The notes under the pieces were generated by a model. The model was not told the DNA's origin. It saw only the letters and a program-made list of their open reading frames with translations, and ran no database searches. A stretch of 64,000 nucleotides of DNA from contig NZ_LT629735.1 of the NCBI RefSeq assembly GCF_900104925.1, forward strand, positions 3,641,001 through 3,705,000, written 5' to 3'. This document shows, piece by piece, positions 1 through 11,057 of the stretch. A program made the position numbers and the translations under genes. This DNA is from Opitutus sp. GAS368 (GTDB lineage Bacteria; Verrucomicrobiota; Verrucomicrobiia; Opitutales; Opitutaceae). How positions within the stretch are numbered: position 1 is the first letter of the stretch; each line of letters opens with the position of its first letter.

Positions 1-341
1 GGGGCGTATTCCTCGACACTGACGGTGACCTGCGGATTGCGCAGGAAGCGCCCTTCCTTGTAGGCGTTCTCGATCGCGGCCTGGGCCTCGACCACGGTCA
101 TGCCGCCAATCGCGATCTCGCCCAGCAGCGGCATGTTGATCCGGCCGCGGGCATCGATGCGCGTGAGGCTGGTCAGGTCCTCTTCCTGGTAAACGGCGAC
201 CCGCACGCGGTCCGCCAAGCCCAGGGTGTGGACGTAGTTTTTCTTGTTGTCAGATTTGCCGGTGCCCTGGCCGAATGCCGGCAGACCGCCGCCCAGCGCG
301 AGGGCGGCCAGAAGGAAGGGAAAGAGGCGGGCGATTTTCAT
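1..341 (-). CDS. Polysaccharide export protein (Wza-like), 3' part missing
   Basis: N-terminal 113 residues of a periplasmic/outer-membrane polysaccharide export protein; the gene runs off the left edge. The start MKIARLFPF is followed by a hydrophobic signal peptide ending near PAFGQ. From about residue 38 comes the Poly_export (PF02563) pattern: LGLADRVRVAVYQEEDL, then RINMPLLGEIAIGG and VEAQAAIENAY. Wza-type proteins form the outer-membrane channel for exopolysaccharide. No lipobox cysteine is visible, unlike E. coli Wza. It is the third gene of a minus-strand run with the beta-barrel and FecR genes, separated from the barrel gene by 9 bases. The SLBB domains expected downstream lie outside the window. 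Confidence 0.88.
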   Translation of the reverse strand, partial: MKIARLFPFLLAALALGGGLPAFGQGTGKSDNKKNYVHTLGLADRVRVAVYQEEDLTSLTRIDARGRINMPLLGEIAIGGMTVVEAQAAIENAYKEGRFLRNPQVTVSVEEYA

Positions 342-350
342 GGGTGGTTT

Positions 351-1493
351 TCAGTAGCGGCTGGAAACATCGAGGGAAAATCCCTGCCGGTCAAAGCCCG
401 AGAGCGCGAAGGTGGACCAGTTCCGGAAGTAGGTATACGCGGCACCGACTTGCAAGTGCTCGTTCATCTTGTAGCGGGCGCCGACGTTGAAACTGAAGAA
501 AGTGTCGCGCCGCGGGGGCGGGGGCGGGGTCGTCCCGAGGAAGCGGTTCAGGCCGTAGCCCAGCCCGGCGTTGAACTCCACCTTGCGGCTGAAGGCGTAG
601 CTGGCGTTGAGCGCGGCGGAGGTGGAGTCGACCGACGCGCCCGTGGCGATGGTGTTGAAGTCCCGGCTGAGCTGGCCGTTGAGGCTGAGTTTCCGGGTGA
701 CCGGCCAGCCGATGGCGGCCAGGGCATTGAAGTTGGCATAGCTCTGTTGGCCGGTGCCGCGGACATCGCGAATCTGGTAACCGAGGCGCACTGTGCCGTT
801 CAGCTTGGCCAGCAGGCCGCCGGAGGCCCCGACGTTGAACCAATGGTCGTAGGAGTCGCTGCCGAGGGAGGTCTTGGACACCCGGATGCGGTAGCCGCCG
901 ACCAGGTCGAGCCGGGAGGTGTAGACGTAGAACACGTCGAGGGCCTGCGAGTAATCGGTGAGGTTGGCGAGCGCCGTGGTTTGCACGTATTGGCGGCGCA
1001 GGTAGGTGGTCTCGGAGGTGAAATAATATCTGTCGTTCACCGGATACTTCAGGTTGAGCCCGAGGGGGAAATTCCAGGAATTCGTGCGCAGGTTGACCGC
1101 GCTGTCCGACCGGCTTTCACGGAAGGCGCTGATCGTGAAGGCCCCGGTGGTGCGTCCGGTGGTCTTGTTGAACTCCACGTGCAGGTTGGGATTGAAGGAA
1201 TCCTCGTGCGAATACTTGCTGTAGCTGGCGTAGTTGAAGGTGAGCGTGGCGTTGACCGCGATGATGCCCGCGCGGCGCTTCATCTCGGCGCCCACCGCGC
1301 CCGTCACGGTGTAGTCACCCCGGCCGCTCGAATCGGAGAAGACGTTGGAGTCATAGGCCAGCGTCACGCTGCCGAAGACGAACAGCTGGTTCCGCGTGCC
1401 GTCGAGGTTGATGAGCGCGTGGGCGGCCGGCAGGCCCAGCAGGAGCGCGGCAAGTCCGAGTAGGCAGGTTCGGGCTGGGGCGGGGAAAATCAC
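351..1493 (-). CDS. Outer-membrane beta-barrel protein of an exopolysaccharide cluster
   Basis: 380-residue secreted protein with a signal peptide (about residues 1-27, ending LPAAHA). The rest consists of alternating amphipathic strands rich in Tyr, Asn and Ser and ends in an aromatic residue (SSRY), typical of an outer-membrane barrel. The layout, including the early phrase TLAYDSNVFSDSSG, resembles the BBP2_2 family (PF10082, putative beta-barrel porin 2) that accompanies exopolysaccharide operons. The gene lies between the FecR gene (17 bases upstream) and the export protein. Inference: it helps export or anchor the polysaccharide, but no activity can be read from the sequence. A proline run (about residue 320) probably marks a loop. 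Confidence 0.75.
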   Translation of the reverse strand: MIFPAPARTCLLGLAALLLGLPAAHALINLDGTRNQLFVFGSVTLAYDSNVFSDSSGRGDYTVTGAVGAEMKRRAGIIAVNATLTFNYASYSKYSHEDSFNPNLHVEFNKTTGRTTGAFTISAFRESRSDSAVNLRTNSWNFPLGLNLKYPVNDRYYFTSETTYLRRQYVQTTALANLTDYSQALDVFYVYTSRLDLVGGYRIRVSKTSLGSDSYDHWFNVGASGGLLAKLNGTVRLGYQIRDVRGTGQQSYANFNALAAIGWPVTRKLSLNGQLSRDFNTIATGASVDSTSAALNASYAFSRKVEFNAGLGYGLNRFLGTTPPPPPRRDTFFSFNVGARYKMNEHLQVGAAYTYFRNWSTFALSGFDRQGFSLDVSSRY

Positions 1494-1510
1494 GTCGGGT
1501 TGCTTGCAGC

Positions 1511-2446
1511 TCAGTTGCCCGACAGCCGGTCGGGGCTGATGACGACGTTGATCGGCGGAGCCGCGGGGACGGTGGGCTTGGCCACGATTTCCTGGCTGTC
1601 GTCCGAACCACCGGCGCCGGTGGTGCCCGCGGGAGTGGTCGGGGTGCCTGTCGCGCTTGTTCGCGCCGGCGGAGCGTCGAGCCCGACCTCGGCTTTCTTC
1701 TCAATGGCCTCGAAAGTGACGGTCTTCTTGGCGTTGCAGGCGACGCTGACGCGCTCATCCGAGGCCTGCAGCGCCTCGGGCGGGATCTGGCTGATGGTCA
1801 CGGTCGGCGGCAAGCCCGCCGGCGAGGACCGCACGACGGCGCGCTCGCCGGGCCGAAGGACCTGGCCGCCGATGTCCTTGCTGCCGCCGCGCACGGTGAT
1901 GTCGCCGTCGAGCAGATCGATGATCGTTTCGTTGGCGTTGGTCTCGATCGAGACCTTGCCGCCCCGGATGTTCACGGCCGCCTGGGGCGTGGAATAGGAC
2001 ATGGAACTGCCCGAGACCAGCTGGCTGGTGCAGACGCCGACGGCGCCATGGGCCACATGGACGGCGCTCTGCGAGATGGACGGCTCATAGGGGGCATCCG
2101 CCGTGGAATTGCGGTCGGGTTTGAACGGCTCCTGCACGAAGCGGTCGATTTCCACGCGGGTGTTCTGGTCGACGAACATGCCGGTGCCGTTGGAATACAC
2201 GAAGGCGTTGTGGGCGCCCGCCTTGGTCTCGATCACGGTGCCGGGGGCATCAAAGGCGGTCGCCTGGCGGGCGGTGTAGATCTTTTCCCCGGTCTGGATC
2301 TCGCTGTCGCCAACCGCCTCGGCCAGGTAGATCTTGCTGGTCGGGCCTTTCTTTTTGCCGAGTTGGCGCTGGGCGAACGCACTGGGCGCAACCACCACCA
2401 GCGCGGCAACGCTGAGCAGGAGGATGCGGCTGAGTTTGGTTTTCAT
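1511..2446 (-). CDS. FecR-domain periplasmic protein
   Basis: 311-residue secreted protein, signal peptide MKTKLSRILLLSVAALVVV to SAFAQ. The centre carries a FecR-like fold: the segment GTVIETKAGAHNAFVY, then a FVDQNTRVEIDRF segment and VNIRGGKVSIETNANETII followed by VLRPGERAVV. The C-terminal 50 residues are low-complexity Thr/Ala/Pro/Gly. Classical FecR is a membrane anti-sigma regulator; stand-alone secreted versions are common in Verrucomicrobiota exopolysaccharide loci, where the role is unknown. It is the first gene of the minus-strand run. No transmembrane anchor or sigma-factor partner is seen here, so signalling by the FecIR route is unlikely. Confidence 0.78.
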   Translation of the reverse strand: MKTKLSRILLLSVAALVVVAPSAFAQRQLGKKKGPTSKIYLAEAVGDSEIQTGEKIYTARQATAFDAPGTVIETKAGAHNAFVYSNGTGMFVDQNTRVEIDRFVQEPFKPDRNSTADAPYEPSISQSAVHVAHGAVGVCTSQLVSGSSMSYSTPQAAVNIRGGKVSIETNANETIIDLLDGDITVRGGSKDIGGQVLRPGERAVVRSSPAGLPPTVTISQIPPEALQASDERVSVACNAKKTVTFEAIEKKAEVGLDAPPARTSATGTPTTPAGTTGAGGSDDSQEIVAKPTVPAAPPINVVISPDRLSGN

Positions 2447-2516
2447 GGCCTGTGGGATTTTTGTTAGCGGGCTTCCGCCAGGAGGCGAACAGCTTATTTT
2501 TGTATCCCGGATTTAA

Positions 2517-2534
2517 CTAGGGTATATCACCTAG
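2517..2534. promoter_or_regulatory. Imperfect palindrome upstream of the FecR/export run
   Basis: CTAGG and CCTAG arms are separated by an 8-base AT-rich centre, about 70 bases upstream of the FecR start codon. The arms resemble the 52756 palindrome (CTAGGGC/GCCCTAG). It could be an operator; there is no direct support for a particular regulator. Confidence 0.25.
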
Positions 2535-2580
2535 AGCAAGGGCAAAAGATGCGTTCTTTAGCCAAAAATTGCATACCGCT

Positions 2581-5145
<2,565 letters not shown>

Positions 5146-5166
5146 CGATTGTTAAAACCCGCCACA

Positions 5167-6522
5167 TTGAGACATTCCTTTCCACCGTCAATCACCGGCC
5201 GTCTGGCCGCGATCACTCTCCTCAGCCTGAGCCTGGCCGGTGTCGCCGGGGCGGCCATGAGCCGGGGCTTCAACCGCTTGCTGGATGCGGTCGTCCGGAT
5301 CGATGTCCGCGAAATCGAGTTCACCGATGGGGCCAAGCGCATCACGGGTGGGGTCGGCTCGGGCGTCATTATTTCCAGCGACGGCCTGGTCCTCACCAAC
5401 GCCCATGTCGTCAGCCCGCAGGCCGTGGAGGTGTCCATCACCCTGGCCAGCCTGGAGCGTGTCAACGCAAAGCTCGTGGGCTGGGACCACTGGACCGACC
5501 TGGCATTGCTGCGCATCGACCTCGACGCGATCAAGCGCCGCAATCTCACCTTTGCCGCGGCGGAGTTCGGCGACTCCGACGAGCTCTTTGTCGGCCAGAC
5601 GGTTTTCGCCGTCGGCACACCGCACGGCCTGACGCGCACCGTGACGCGCGGCATCATTTCCAACAACGACCGCTACTTTGAGGACAGCCGCGGCGTGAAT
5701 GGTTACGAGACGGGCGCTTTCAACACCTGGCTCCAGACCGACGCAGCGATCAATCCCGGCAACAGCGGCGGCCCGCTCGTCACCGAGGACGGCAAGGTCA
5801 TCGGCATCAATTCCCGCGGCTACATCGGGGCGGACAACCTGGGCTTCGCCATTCCCGCGAAGGTGGCCCGCACGGTGGCGGCGACGCTGGTGAAGAGCGG
5901 TTCCGTCACGCGCAGCTACGCCGGCATCGGTTTCCGGGAGCTGCAGGACCTCGAGGGTTTCTATTCGCTCAGCGCCAATACCGGCGTGCTGGTTGCCAAC
6001 GTCGACGTGGGTTCGCCGGCCGCGAAGGCCGGGTTGCGCGCGGGCGACGTGGTGCTCACGCTCAACGGCCGCAAGATGGACGGGCGTTTCCCCGAGCAGC
6101 TGCCGCCCATCCAGCAGTCCATCGCCAGCCTGCCCGTGGGCTCGACCGTCAGGCTGGGCGTCAAGCGAGGCGACCAGGTGGTGGAACTGGGCGCCGTCAC
6201 CGAAAAACTCGAGAGCCGGGTGGGCGAGGAGTGGGCCTTCGAAAAGTGGGGCCTCACCGTCCGCAAGGTCTCGCGGGCCTACGCGCGCGAGAACCAGCTG
6301 ACCGACGAGACCGGCGTCGTCGTGCTCGGCGTGCAGCCGGGCTATCCCGCCGCCGAGGCCGGCCTGGCCCGGGGCGACATCATCACCAAGGTCGGCAGCA
6401 AGACCATCGCGGAACTTGCGCAGCTGAAGGCGCTCTACGGGGCCTACGAGGCCAAACCCGAGCCGCAGCTCGTCGAGGCCCAGCGGAGCCGCCGCATTTC
6501 CCTTTACGTCATCAAACCATGA
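5167..6522 (+). CDS. HtrA/DegP-family serine protease with two PDZ domains
   Basis: Trypsin-like periplasmic protease of about 451 residues. Using the TTG at 5167, the product starts with a signal peptide (RLAAITLLSLSLAGVAGAA). The first ATG, at 5257, would delete it, so the TTG is preferred though no strong ribosome site is visible. Catalytic triad: His80 in TNAHVV, Asp111 in TDLALL, Ser200 in PGNSGGP. A first PDZ domain follows the protease (GVLVANVDVGSPAAKAGLRAGD) and a second lies at the C-terminus (GVQPGYPAAEAGLARGD). The stop overlaps the start of the next gene by four bases (ATGA), so the two are co-translated. Likely role: envelope protein quality control. Confidence 0.88.
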   Translation: MRHSFPPSITGRLAAITLLSLSLAGVAGAAMSRGFNRLLDAVVRIDVREIEFTDGAKRITGGVGSGVIISSDGLVLTNAHVVSPQAVEVSITLASLERVNAKLVGWDHWTDLALLRIDLDAIKRRNLTFAAAEFGDSDELFVGQTVFAVGTPHGLTRTVTRGIISNNDRYFEDSRGVNGYETGAFNTWLQTDAAINPGNSGGPLVTEDGKVIGINSRGYIGADNLGFAIPAKVARTVAATLVKSGSVTRSYAGIGFRELQDLEGFYSLSANTGVLVANVDVGSPAAKAGLRAGDVVLTLNGRKMDGRFPEQLPPIQQSIASLPVGSTVRLGVKRGDQVVELGAVTEKLESRVGEEWAFEKWGLTVRKVSRAYARENQLTDETGVVVLGVQPGYPAAEAGLARGDIITKVGSKTIAELAQLKALYGAYEAKPEPQLVEAQRSRRISLYVIKP

Positions 6523-7901
6523 GAATCCTGCGCTGGTGCCTGCCCGTCCTTTCGCTCCTGCCGCTCGGCGCCCGTGCGACGCCGGTGGCCGAACTCTTCA
6601 ACGAACGGCTCAAGTCCGTCGTCGCGGTCGAGTTCTTCATCCAGGCGGAGACCGAGCGCCAGCCGGTCATGGTGCTGGGCACCGTCATCGACGAGGCCGG
6701 CACAGTCATCCTGCCCGGTGCCGCCATCCTCCCGGGCGTCGCGCCCAGCCAGCTGAAGGACTTCAAGGTCTACCGGCCGGGCAGCATCGAGTCGGCCCCG
6801 GCCGTTTACCTGGGCCAGGACGCGTTCACCGGCTGGCATTTTGTGCGTGTCGACGAAAAGTCCCGCGCGGGCCTTGTGCCGGTCACCCACTGGACGGCCG
6901 CCAAAACCGATCCGGCCATGGGCGAGGAGCTCTGGGGCATCGGTCTCCGCAACAAGGACGAGGACTTCCAGCCGTATTTCCTGAGCTCACGCGTGGCGGT
7001 GACGATGAAGCTGCCCCAGAAGACGGTGATCCTCGGCAGCGACGTCGCGGGCCCGGGCCTGCCGGTGTTCAATGCCGCGGGCGAACTCGCCGGCATCGCC
7101 CAGACCTCGTTCGGGCAGAACTTCCTCCTCTTTTCCCGCGACCAGCGCGGCAATCCCATCGTGCTCGTGAATGTCGAGGAAAGCAGCGTCGTGCTGCTGG
7201 GCAGCGAAGTGCTGCCGTATCTCGGACGTGTCCCGCAGTCGGTCACCGGCCGGCCGATCGCGTGGTTCGGCGCCTACGGCCTGCAGCCGATGGACCCGGA
7301 GGTGGCCAAGCTCCTCCGGCTCGAGAACCAGTCCGGCGTGGTCGTGAGCGACATCATGAAATCCAGCCCCGCGGACCGGGCGGGCCTGCAGGAGCGCGAC
7401 ATTGTCCTGGCGGTCGACGGCCAGCCCCTGCCGCGGCTCAAGCCCGACCGGGTGGTCGTGAGCTACTTCGGCCAGGAGATACTGCGCCGCCTGCCCGGTG
7501 ATGTGATCACGCTCGCGGTGCTCCGCGGCACCACCCGCGTCGAGGTGAAGGTCAAGCTGGGCGATGAGCCCAAGCTCGTGCGGGAGGCCGACCGGCGCTA
7601 CTTCGAGCGGCTCGGCTTCACGGTGCGCGAATTCCTCTACAACGACGGCATCCTGCACCGGGCCAACCCGGGCACGACCGAGGGCGTCATGGTGCATTTC
7701 GTCAAGCCGGGCAGCGCGGTCGCCACGGCCGGCCTGCGGCCCGACGACTGGGTGCGCGAGATCGATGGCACCGCGATCAAGACCTATGCGCAGGCCATGG
7801 ACAAGCTGGCGGCCATCGAGGCCGACAAGAACCGCGCGGAATTCGTGTTGCTCGTCAGCCGCGGCGGCGAGACACAGGTGCTGCGCGTGAAACTCAACTG
7901 A
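6519..7901 (+). CDS. HtrA-like pseudoprotease with PDZ domains
   Basis: 460-residue secreted protein (signal peptide MRILRWCLPVLSLLPLGARA). It has the HtrA plan: a trypsin-like N-terminal half, then two PDZ segments (VVSDIMKSSPADRAGLQERD and VHFVKPGSAVATAGLRPDD). The catalytic residues are absent. Where the partner has TNAHVV this protein reads GTVILPGAAIL, and the GNSGGP loop is replaced by DVAGPGLPVFN. It overlaps the active protease gene by four bases. Inference: a regulatory or chaperone subunit forming mixed oligomers with, or presenting substrates to, the active protease. A diverged protease using other residues is less likely. Confidence 0.8.
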   Translation: MRILRWCLPVLSLLPLGARATPVAELFNERLKSVVAVEFFIQAETERQPVMVLGTVIDEAGTVILPGAAILPGVAPSQLKDFKVYRPGSIESAPAVYLGQDAFTGWHFVRVDEKSRAGLVPVTHWTAAKTDPAMGEELWGIGLRNKDEDFQPYFLSSRVAVTMKLPQKTVILGSDVAGPGLPVFNAAGELAGIAQTSFGQNFLLFSRDQRGNPIVLVNVEESSVVLLGSEVLPYLGRVPQSVTGRPIAWFGAYGLQPMDPEVAKLLRLENQSGVVVSDIMKSSPADRAGLQERDIVLAVDGQPLPRLKPDRVVVSYFGQEILRRLPGDVITLAVLRGTTRVEVKVKLGDEPKLVREADRRYFERLGFTVREFLYNDGILHRANPGTTEGVMVHFVKPGSAVATAGLRPDDWVREIDGTAIKTYAQAMDKLAAIEADKNRAEFVLLVSRGGETQVLRVKLN

Positions 7902-7931
7902 CCGGCGCCCCATGAACCCCCGCTTGTTTGC

Positions 7932-8009
7932 CATTCTGAACGAAGTGAAGAATCCATCAGCCCGGACGCTGACGGATATCCTCATGGATTCTTCGCTGCG
8001 CTCAGAATG
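7932..8009. repeat. Inverted repeat element (AGAATCC family)
   Basis: Two arms of about 26 bases, the left beginning CATTCTGAACGAAG and the right ending GCGCTCAGAATG, pair as an imperfect hairpin with a 26-base centre. A diverged copy lies at 25921-25994. It fills the gap between the pseudoprotease and riboflavin synthase genes. It belongs to a palindromic repeat class with no coding role. Confidence 0.7.
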
Positions 8010-8021
8010 ACCTGACCACCC

Positions 8022-8618
8022 ATGTTCACCGGCATCATCGAGGAAACCGGCCGCGTAGCCGCCTTCACCCAGGGACCGGATTCCTGGCGGCTGCAGATTG
8101 CGGCCGGGCTCGTGCCGTCGGACGTCAGGCTGGGCGACAGTGTCGCCGTCAACGGCTGCTGCCTGACGGTGACAGAGTTCGACGCCGGCCACCTCTGGTT
8201 CGATGTGCTCGAAGAAACGCGCCGCCTGACCAATTTCGCCCAGCTCGCGCCCGGCGCGCTCGTGAATCTGGAGCGCAGCCTGCGGGCCGACACCCGCCTC
8301 GGCGGGCACTTTGTGTCCGGCCACATCGACGCCCCCGGCCGGGTCGAGGTGTTCGAGGCGCGCGGCAAGGACCACTACCTGAAGGTGGGCGTGCCGGCCG
8401 GCTTTGCGCGCTACCTCGTCTACAAGGGCAGCGTGGCGATCGACGGCATCTCGCTGACCGTCGCGGAAGCGGCCGGGGACTCCTTTGCGGTCTGGCTCAT
8501 CCCGCACACCCTCGCGGTGACCAATCTGCGGGGGAAGAAGGCCGGGGACACGCTCAACTTGGAATTCGATCTGCTGGCCAAGTATGTCGAGAAGCTCAAC
8601 GCCGCCCGCCCGGCCTGA
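8022..8618 (+). CDS. ribE: Riboflavin synthase, alpha chain
   Basis: 198-residue enzyme converting two 6,7-dimethyl-8-ribityllumazine molecules to riboflavin and the pyrimidinedione. It has the diagnostic start MFTGIIEETGRV and two tandem lumazine-binding repeats: the first around LGDSVAVNGCCLTV, the second around YKGSVAIDGISLTVAE. The linker GGHFVSGHIDAPGRV is also typical. Length matches the family (about 200). It ends one base before the start of the uracil-DNA glycosylase gene. No FMN riboswitch is recognisable in the short upstream gap, which holds a palindromic repeat instead. Confidence 0.96.
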   Translation: MFTGIIEETGRVAAFTQGPDSWRLQIAAGLVPSDVRLGDSVAVNGCCLTVTEFDAGHLWFDVLEETRRLTNFAQLAPGALVNLERSLRADTRLGGHFVSGHIDAPGRVEVFEARGKDHYLKVGVPAGFARYLVYKGSVAIDGISLTVAEAAGDSFAVWLIPHTLAVTNLRGKKAGDTLNLEFDLLAKYVEKLNAARPA

Positions 8619-8619
8619 C

Positions 8620-9546
8620 ATGCCCACCCGCGACCAACTCCTTGCGCTCAACGACGAGCTCCGCCGCCTGAAGGCCGGCGGCCAGCGCGCCGTGTCCGTC
8701 AGCGAGGAAGGGCTGGCGCAATTGCGCGAGGCGGTCACCGCGAGCAGGTCGGGCTTTATGCCCGACAGGCCGGCCGAAATAGCGAGCGCCGCTACGGTGT
8801 CGGGCGCAAAGCCCGACCTGCAGATGTTGGCAGCGGCACGTCCGGCCGCTCCCGCGATGCCCGCCACGCCTGAGATCAAGCTGCCCGAGGGCGACAAGCC
8901 GGCGCGGTGGAATTTCCTGCGCAACCTGGTGCTCAACGACGCCACCTGCCAGGCCCGCGTCTATCCGGGCAAGCAGGTGGTCTTTGGCGTGGGCAATCTT
9001 GATGCGGCGGTCATGTTCGTGGGCGAGGCGCCGGGCGGCGATGAGGAGGACCAGGGCGAGCCGTTCGTCGGCCGCGCCGGTCAGCTGCTGAACAAGATGA
9101 TCAAGGCCATGGGCCTCGAGCGCGGCCAGGTTTACATCGGCAACATCCTGAACTGGCGGCCCGACATGGGCACCCGCAACGCCGACGGTTCGCAGACGGG
9201 CAACCGCCCGCCGACCGCGCAGGAGATGGCCTACTGCCTGCCTTTCATCCGCGCGCAGATCGCGATCATCCGGCCGCGGGTGCTGGTGGCGCTCGGCAAG
9301 ACCGCCGTGGACGGGCTGCTCGGGCCGGATCGTTTCAAATCCATGGGTGCGGCGCGCGGCAGCTGGCACTCGTATGCCGACACGCCGCTGCGCGCGAGCT
9401 ACCATCCGTCCTACCTGTTGCGCCAGGAAGGGCTCACCAGTGCGGCGGCCAAGAAGATCAAGCGCGATGCCTGGGAGGACATGCTGGCCGTGATGGAACG
9501 GGCCGAACTGCCCGTTTCGGAGAAGCAGCGGAATTACTTCCTGTGA
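8620..9546 (+). CDS. Uracil-DNA glycosylase, family 4-like
   Basis: About 308 residues. The C-terminal 200 residues form a family 4/5 uracil-DNA glycosylase. They include [19 protein letters not shown] (motif A), [32 protein letters not shown] and the C-terminal SYHPSYLLR motif. The usual four cysteines of the iron-sulfur cluster are not all evident; one candidate is in DATCQARV and one in MAYCLPF. The N-terminus is a helical segment ([18 protein letters not shown]) followed by a linker of which 26 codons are a palindromic repeat (8744-8821). Starts at ATG 8620, directly after riboflavin synthase; its stop overlaps the opgG GTG start. Confidence 0.88.
   Translation: MPTRDQLLALNDELRRLKAGGQRAVSVSEEGLAQLREAVTASRSGFMPDRPAEIASAATVSGAKPDLQMLAAARPAAPAMPATPEIKLPEGDKPARWNFLRNLVLNDATCQARVYPGKQVVFGVGNLDAAVMFVGEAPGGDEEDQGEPFVGRAGQLLNKMIKAMGLERGQVYIGNILNWRPDMGTRNADGSQTGNRPPTAQEMAYCLPFIRAQIAIIRPRVLVALGKTAVDGLLGPDRFKSMGAARGSWHSYADTPLRASYHPSYLLRQEGLTSAAAKKIKRDAWEDMLAVMERAELPVSEKQRNYFL
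8744..8821. repeat. Palindromic repeat carried in frame inside the glycosylase gene
   Basis: 78 bases, exactly 26 codons. The left arm GCAGGTCGGGC...GCCCGAC and its inverted right arm ending GCCCGACCTGC are each stem-loops. The centre contains GAGCGCCGCTAC, the end of another repeat family present at 59131-59154. A related GTAGGTCGGGC element lies at 58936. The reading frame stays open through it, adding a linker peptide with no family counterpart. Confidence 0.75.
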
Positions 9547-11057
9547 ACGTGAAATTGAGCCCGTCAATCCTCGGCCCCTTGATCCTGGCGCTGGCGGTGG
9601 TTGTCGGCCGCGCCGAGGATCTGTTTGATTTCGAGGTGCTGCAGTTCCGGGCGAAGGCGCTGGCGTTCCAGCCCTACGCCGAGACAAAACCGCGGGTGCC
9701 GGATTGGCTGAAGAAACTGAGCTACGACCAGTATAACGACATCCGTTTCGACGAGCGGTTCACCTGGTGGCGCGCCGACAAGCTGCCATTCCAGCTCCAG
9801 TTCTTCCATCCCGGCGGCATCTTCAACCGGCCCGTGCAGGTGCACGAGGTGATAAACCGGGTGGCGCGGCCCATCGATTTCTCGCCGCGGTTTTTCGACT
9901 ACGGCAAGACCAAGCCCGGCCGCGTGCCCTCGGACCTGGGCTTCGCCGGCTTCAAGGTGCTCCAGGAGCTCAACCAGCCGGGCAAGTGGGATGAACTCAT
10001 CTCCTTTCTCGGCGCGAGTTACTTCCGGGCGCTGGGCAAGGACCAGCATTACGGCCTGTCGGCGCGCGGGCTCGCGCTCAACACCGCGGAGCCCGGCGGC
10101 GAGGAATTCCCCGTGTTCGAGGAGTTCTGGATCGAGCGGCCGTCGCTCGGCGGTGGCAGCGTCACGGTCTACGCGCTGCTCAACGGCCCGAGCGTGGCCG
10201 GCGCCTACCGCTTCGTCATCACTCCCGGGGCCGACACGGTCGTGCGCGTGCGCGGCGCGGTGTATTGCCGCAAAACCCCCGCGGTGTTCGGCCTCGCGCC
10301 GTTGACCAGCATGTTCGCGCACGGCGAGAACAGCGGCTGGTCGCAGACGGATTTCCGGCCCGAGGTGCATGACTCCGACGGCCTGCTGCTCGAAACCGGG
10401 GCCGGCGAATGGGTCTGGCGCCCGCTCACCAACCCGAAGGGCGTGCGGGTGGCGTCTTTCCAGGACAACGCGCCGCGTGGCTTCGGCCTGCTGCAGCGCG
10501 ACCGGCAATTCGAGCATTACGGCGACCTCGAGGCCTTCTATCACCAGCGGCCGAGCCTGTGGGTGGAGCCGGTGGGCAATTGGGGCGCGGGCTCGGTGCG
10601 GCTGTTCGAATTGCCGACCAAGGACGAGTTCAGCGACAACATCGTGGCGTGCTGGGTGCCGGCGAAACTGCCGCCCATCGGCGAGCCGTTCGAGTTTGAA
10701 TATGACCTGCACTGGATGTCCGATCCCGGCCGGCGCCCACCCGCCGGCCAGACGATCTCGACGCACGTGGCGGGCGTGCCGGGCCGTCCGGAACTGCGCC
10801 GCTTTGTGCTCGAGTTCGCCAGCAGCTACCTGAACGCCCAGCCGGATGACCCTGAGATCGAGGCGCTGGTCAGCGTGAGCGGGGGCGCCCGGCAGGAGAA
10901 CCGCACCGTGGTGCAGAAAAACCGCTTCACCGGCGCGTGGCGGGTGGTCTTTGAAATCCGGCCCGACCCCTCGGGCAGTCCCGTGGAACTCCGTTGCTTT
11001 CTGCGCAAAGGGCAGCATGTGCTGACCGAGACATGGAGCTATCTCTGGAATCCCTGA
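9543..11057 (+). CDS. opgG: Glucan biosynthesis protein G (periplasmic)
   Basis: 504-residue periplasmic protein of the MdoG/OpgG family (PF04349), which acts on the backbone of osmoregulated periplasmic glucans made by OpgH. A GTG start overlaps the upstream stop (GTGA). A signal peptide (LGPLILALAVVVGRAED) precedes a family start FDFEVLQFRAKALAFQPY. Further family motifs are LSYDQYNDIRFD, FFHPGGIF, and near the end the Ig-like domain (VEPVGNWGAGSVRLFELPT and ACWVPAKL). Length matches the family (about 500-520). It forms an operon with an unknown membrane protein and opgH. Confidence 0.95.
   Translation: MNVKLSPSILGPLILALAVVVGRAEDLFDFEVLQFRAKALAFQPYAETKPRVPDWLKKLSYDQYNDIRFDERFTWWRADKLPFQLQFFHPGGIFNRPVQVHEVINRVARPIDFSPRFFDYGKTKPGRVPSDLGFAGFKVLQELNQPGKWDELISFLGASYFRALGKDQHYGLSARGLALNTAEPGGEEFPVFEEFWIERPSLGGGSVTVYALLNGPSVAGAYRFVITPGADTVVRVRGAVYCRKTPAVFGLAPLTSMFAHGENSGWSQTDFRPEVHDSDGLLLETGAGEWVWRPLTNPKGVRVASFQDNAPRGFGLLQRDRQFEHYGDLEAFYHQRPSLWVEPVGNWGAGSVRLFELPTKDEFSDNIVACWVPAKLPPIGEPFEFEYDLHWMSDPGRRPPAGQTISTHVAGVPGRPELRRFVLEFASSYLNAQPDDPEIEALVSVSGGARQENRTVVQKNRFTGAWRVVFEIRPDPSGSPVELRCFLRKGQHVLTETWSYLWNP

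Noticed and set aside
228-1463. Long open frame on the plus strand over the beta-barrel gene
   Set aside because: Antisense shadow of the minus-strand barrel gene; composition is Val/Gly/Ala/Arg-rich with no domain, and there is no ribosome site. High GC makes such frames common.
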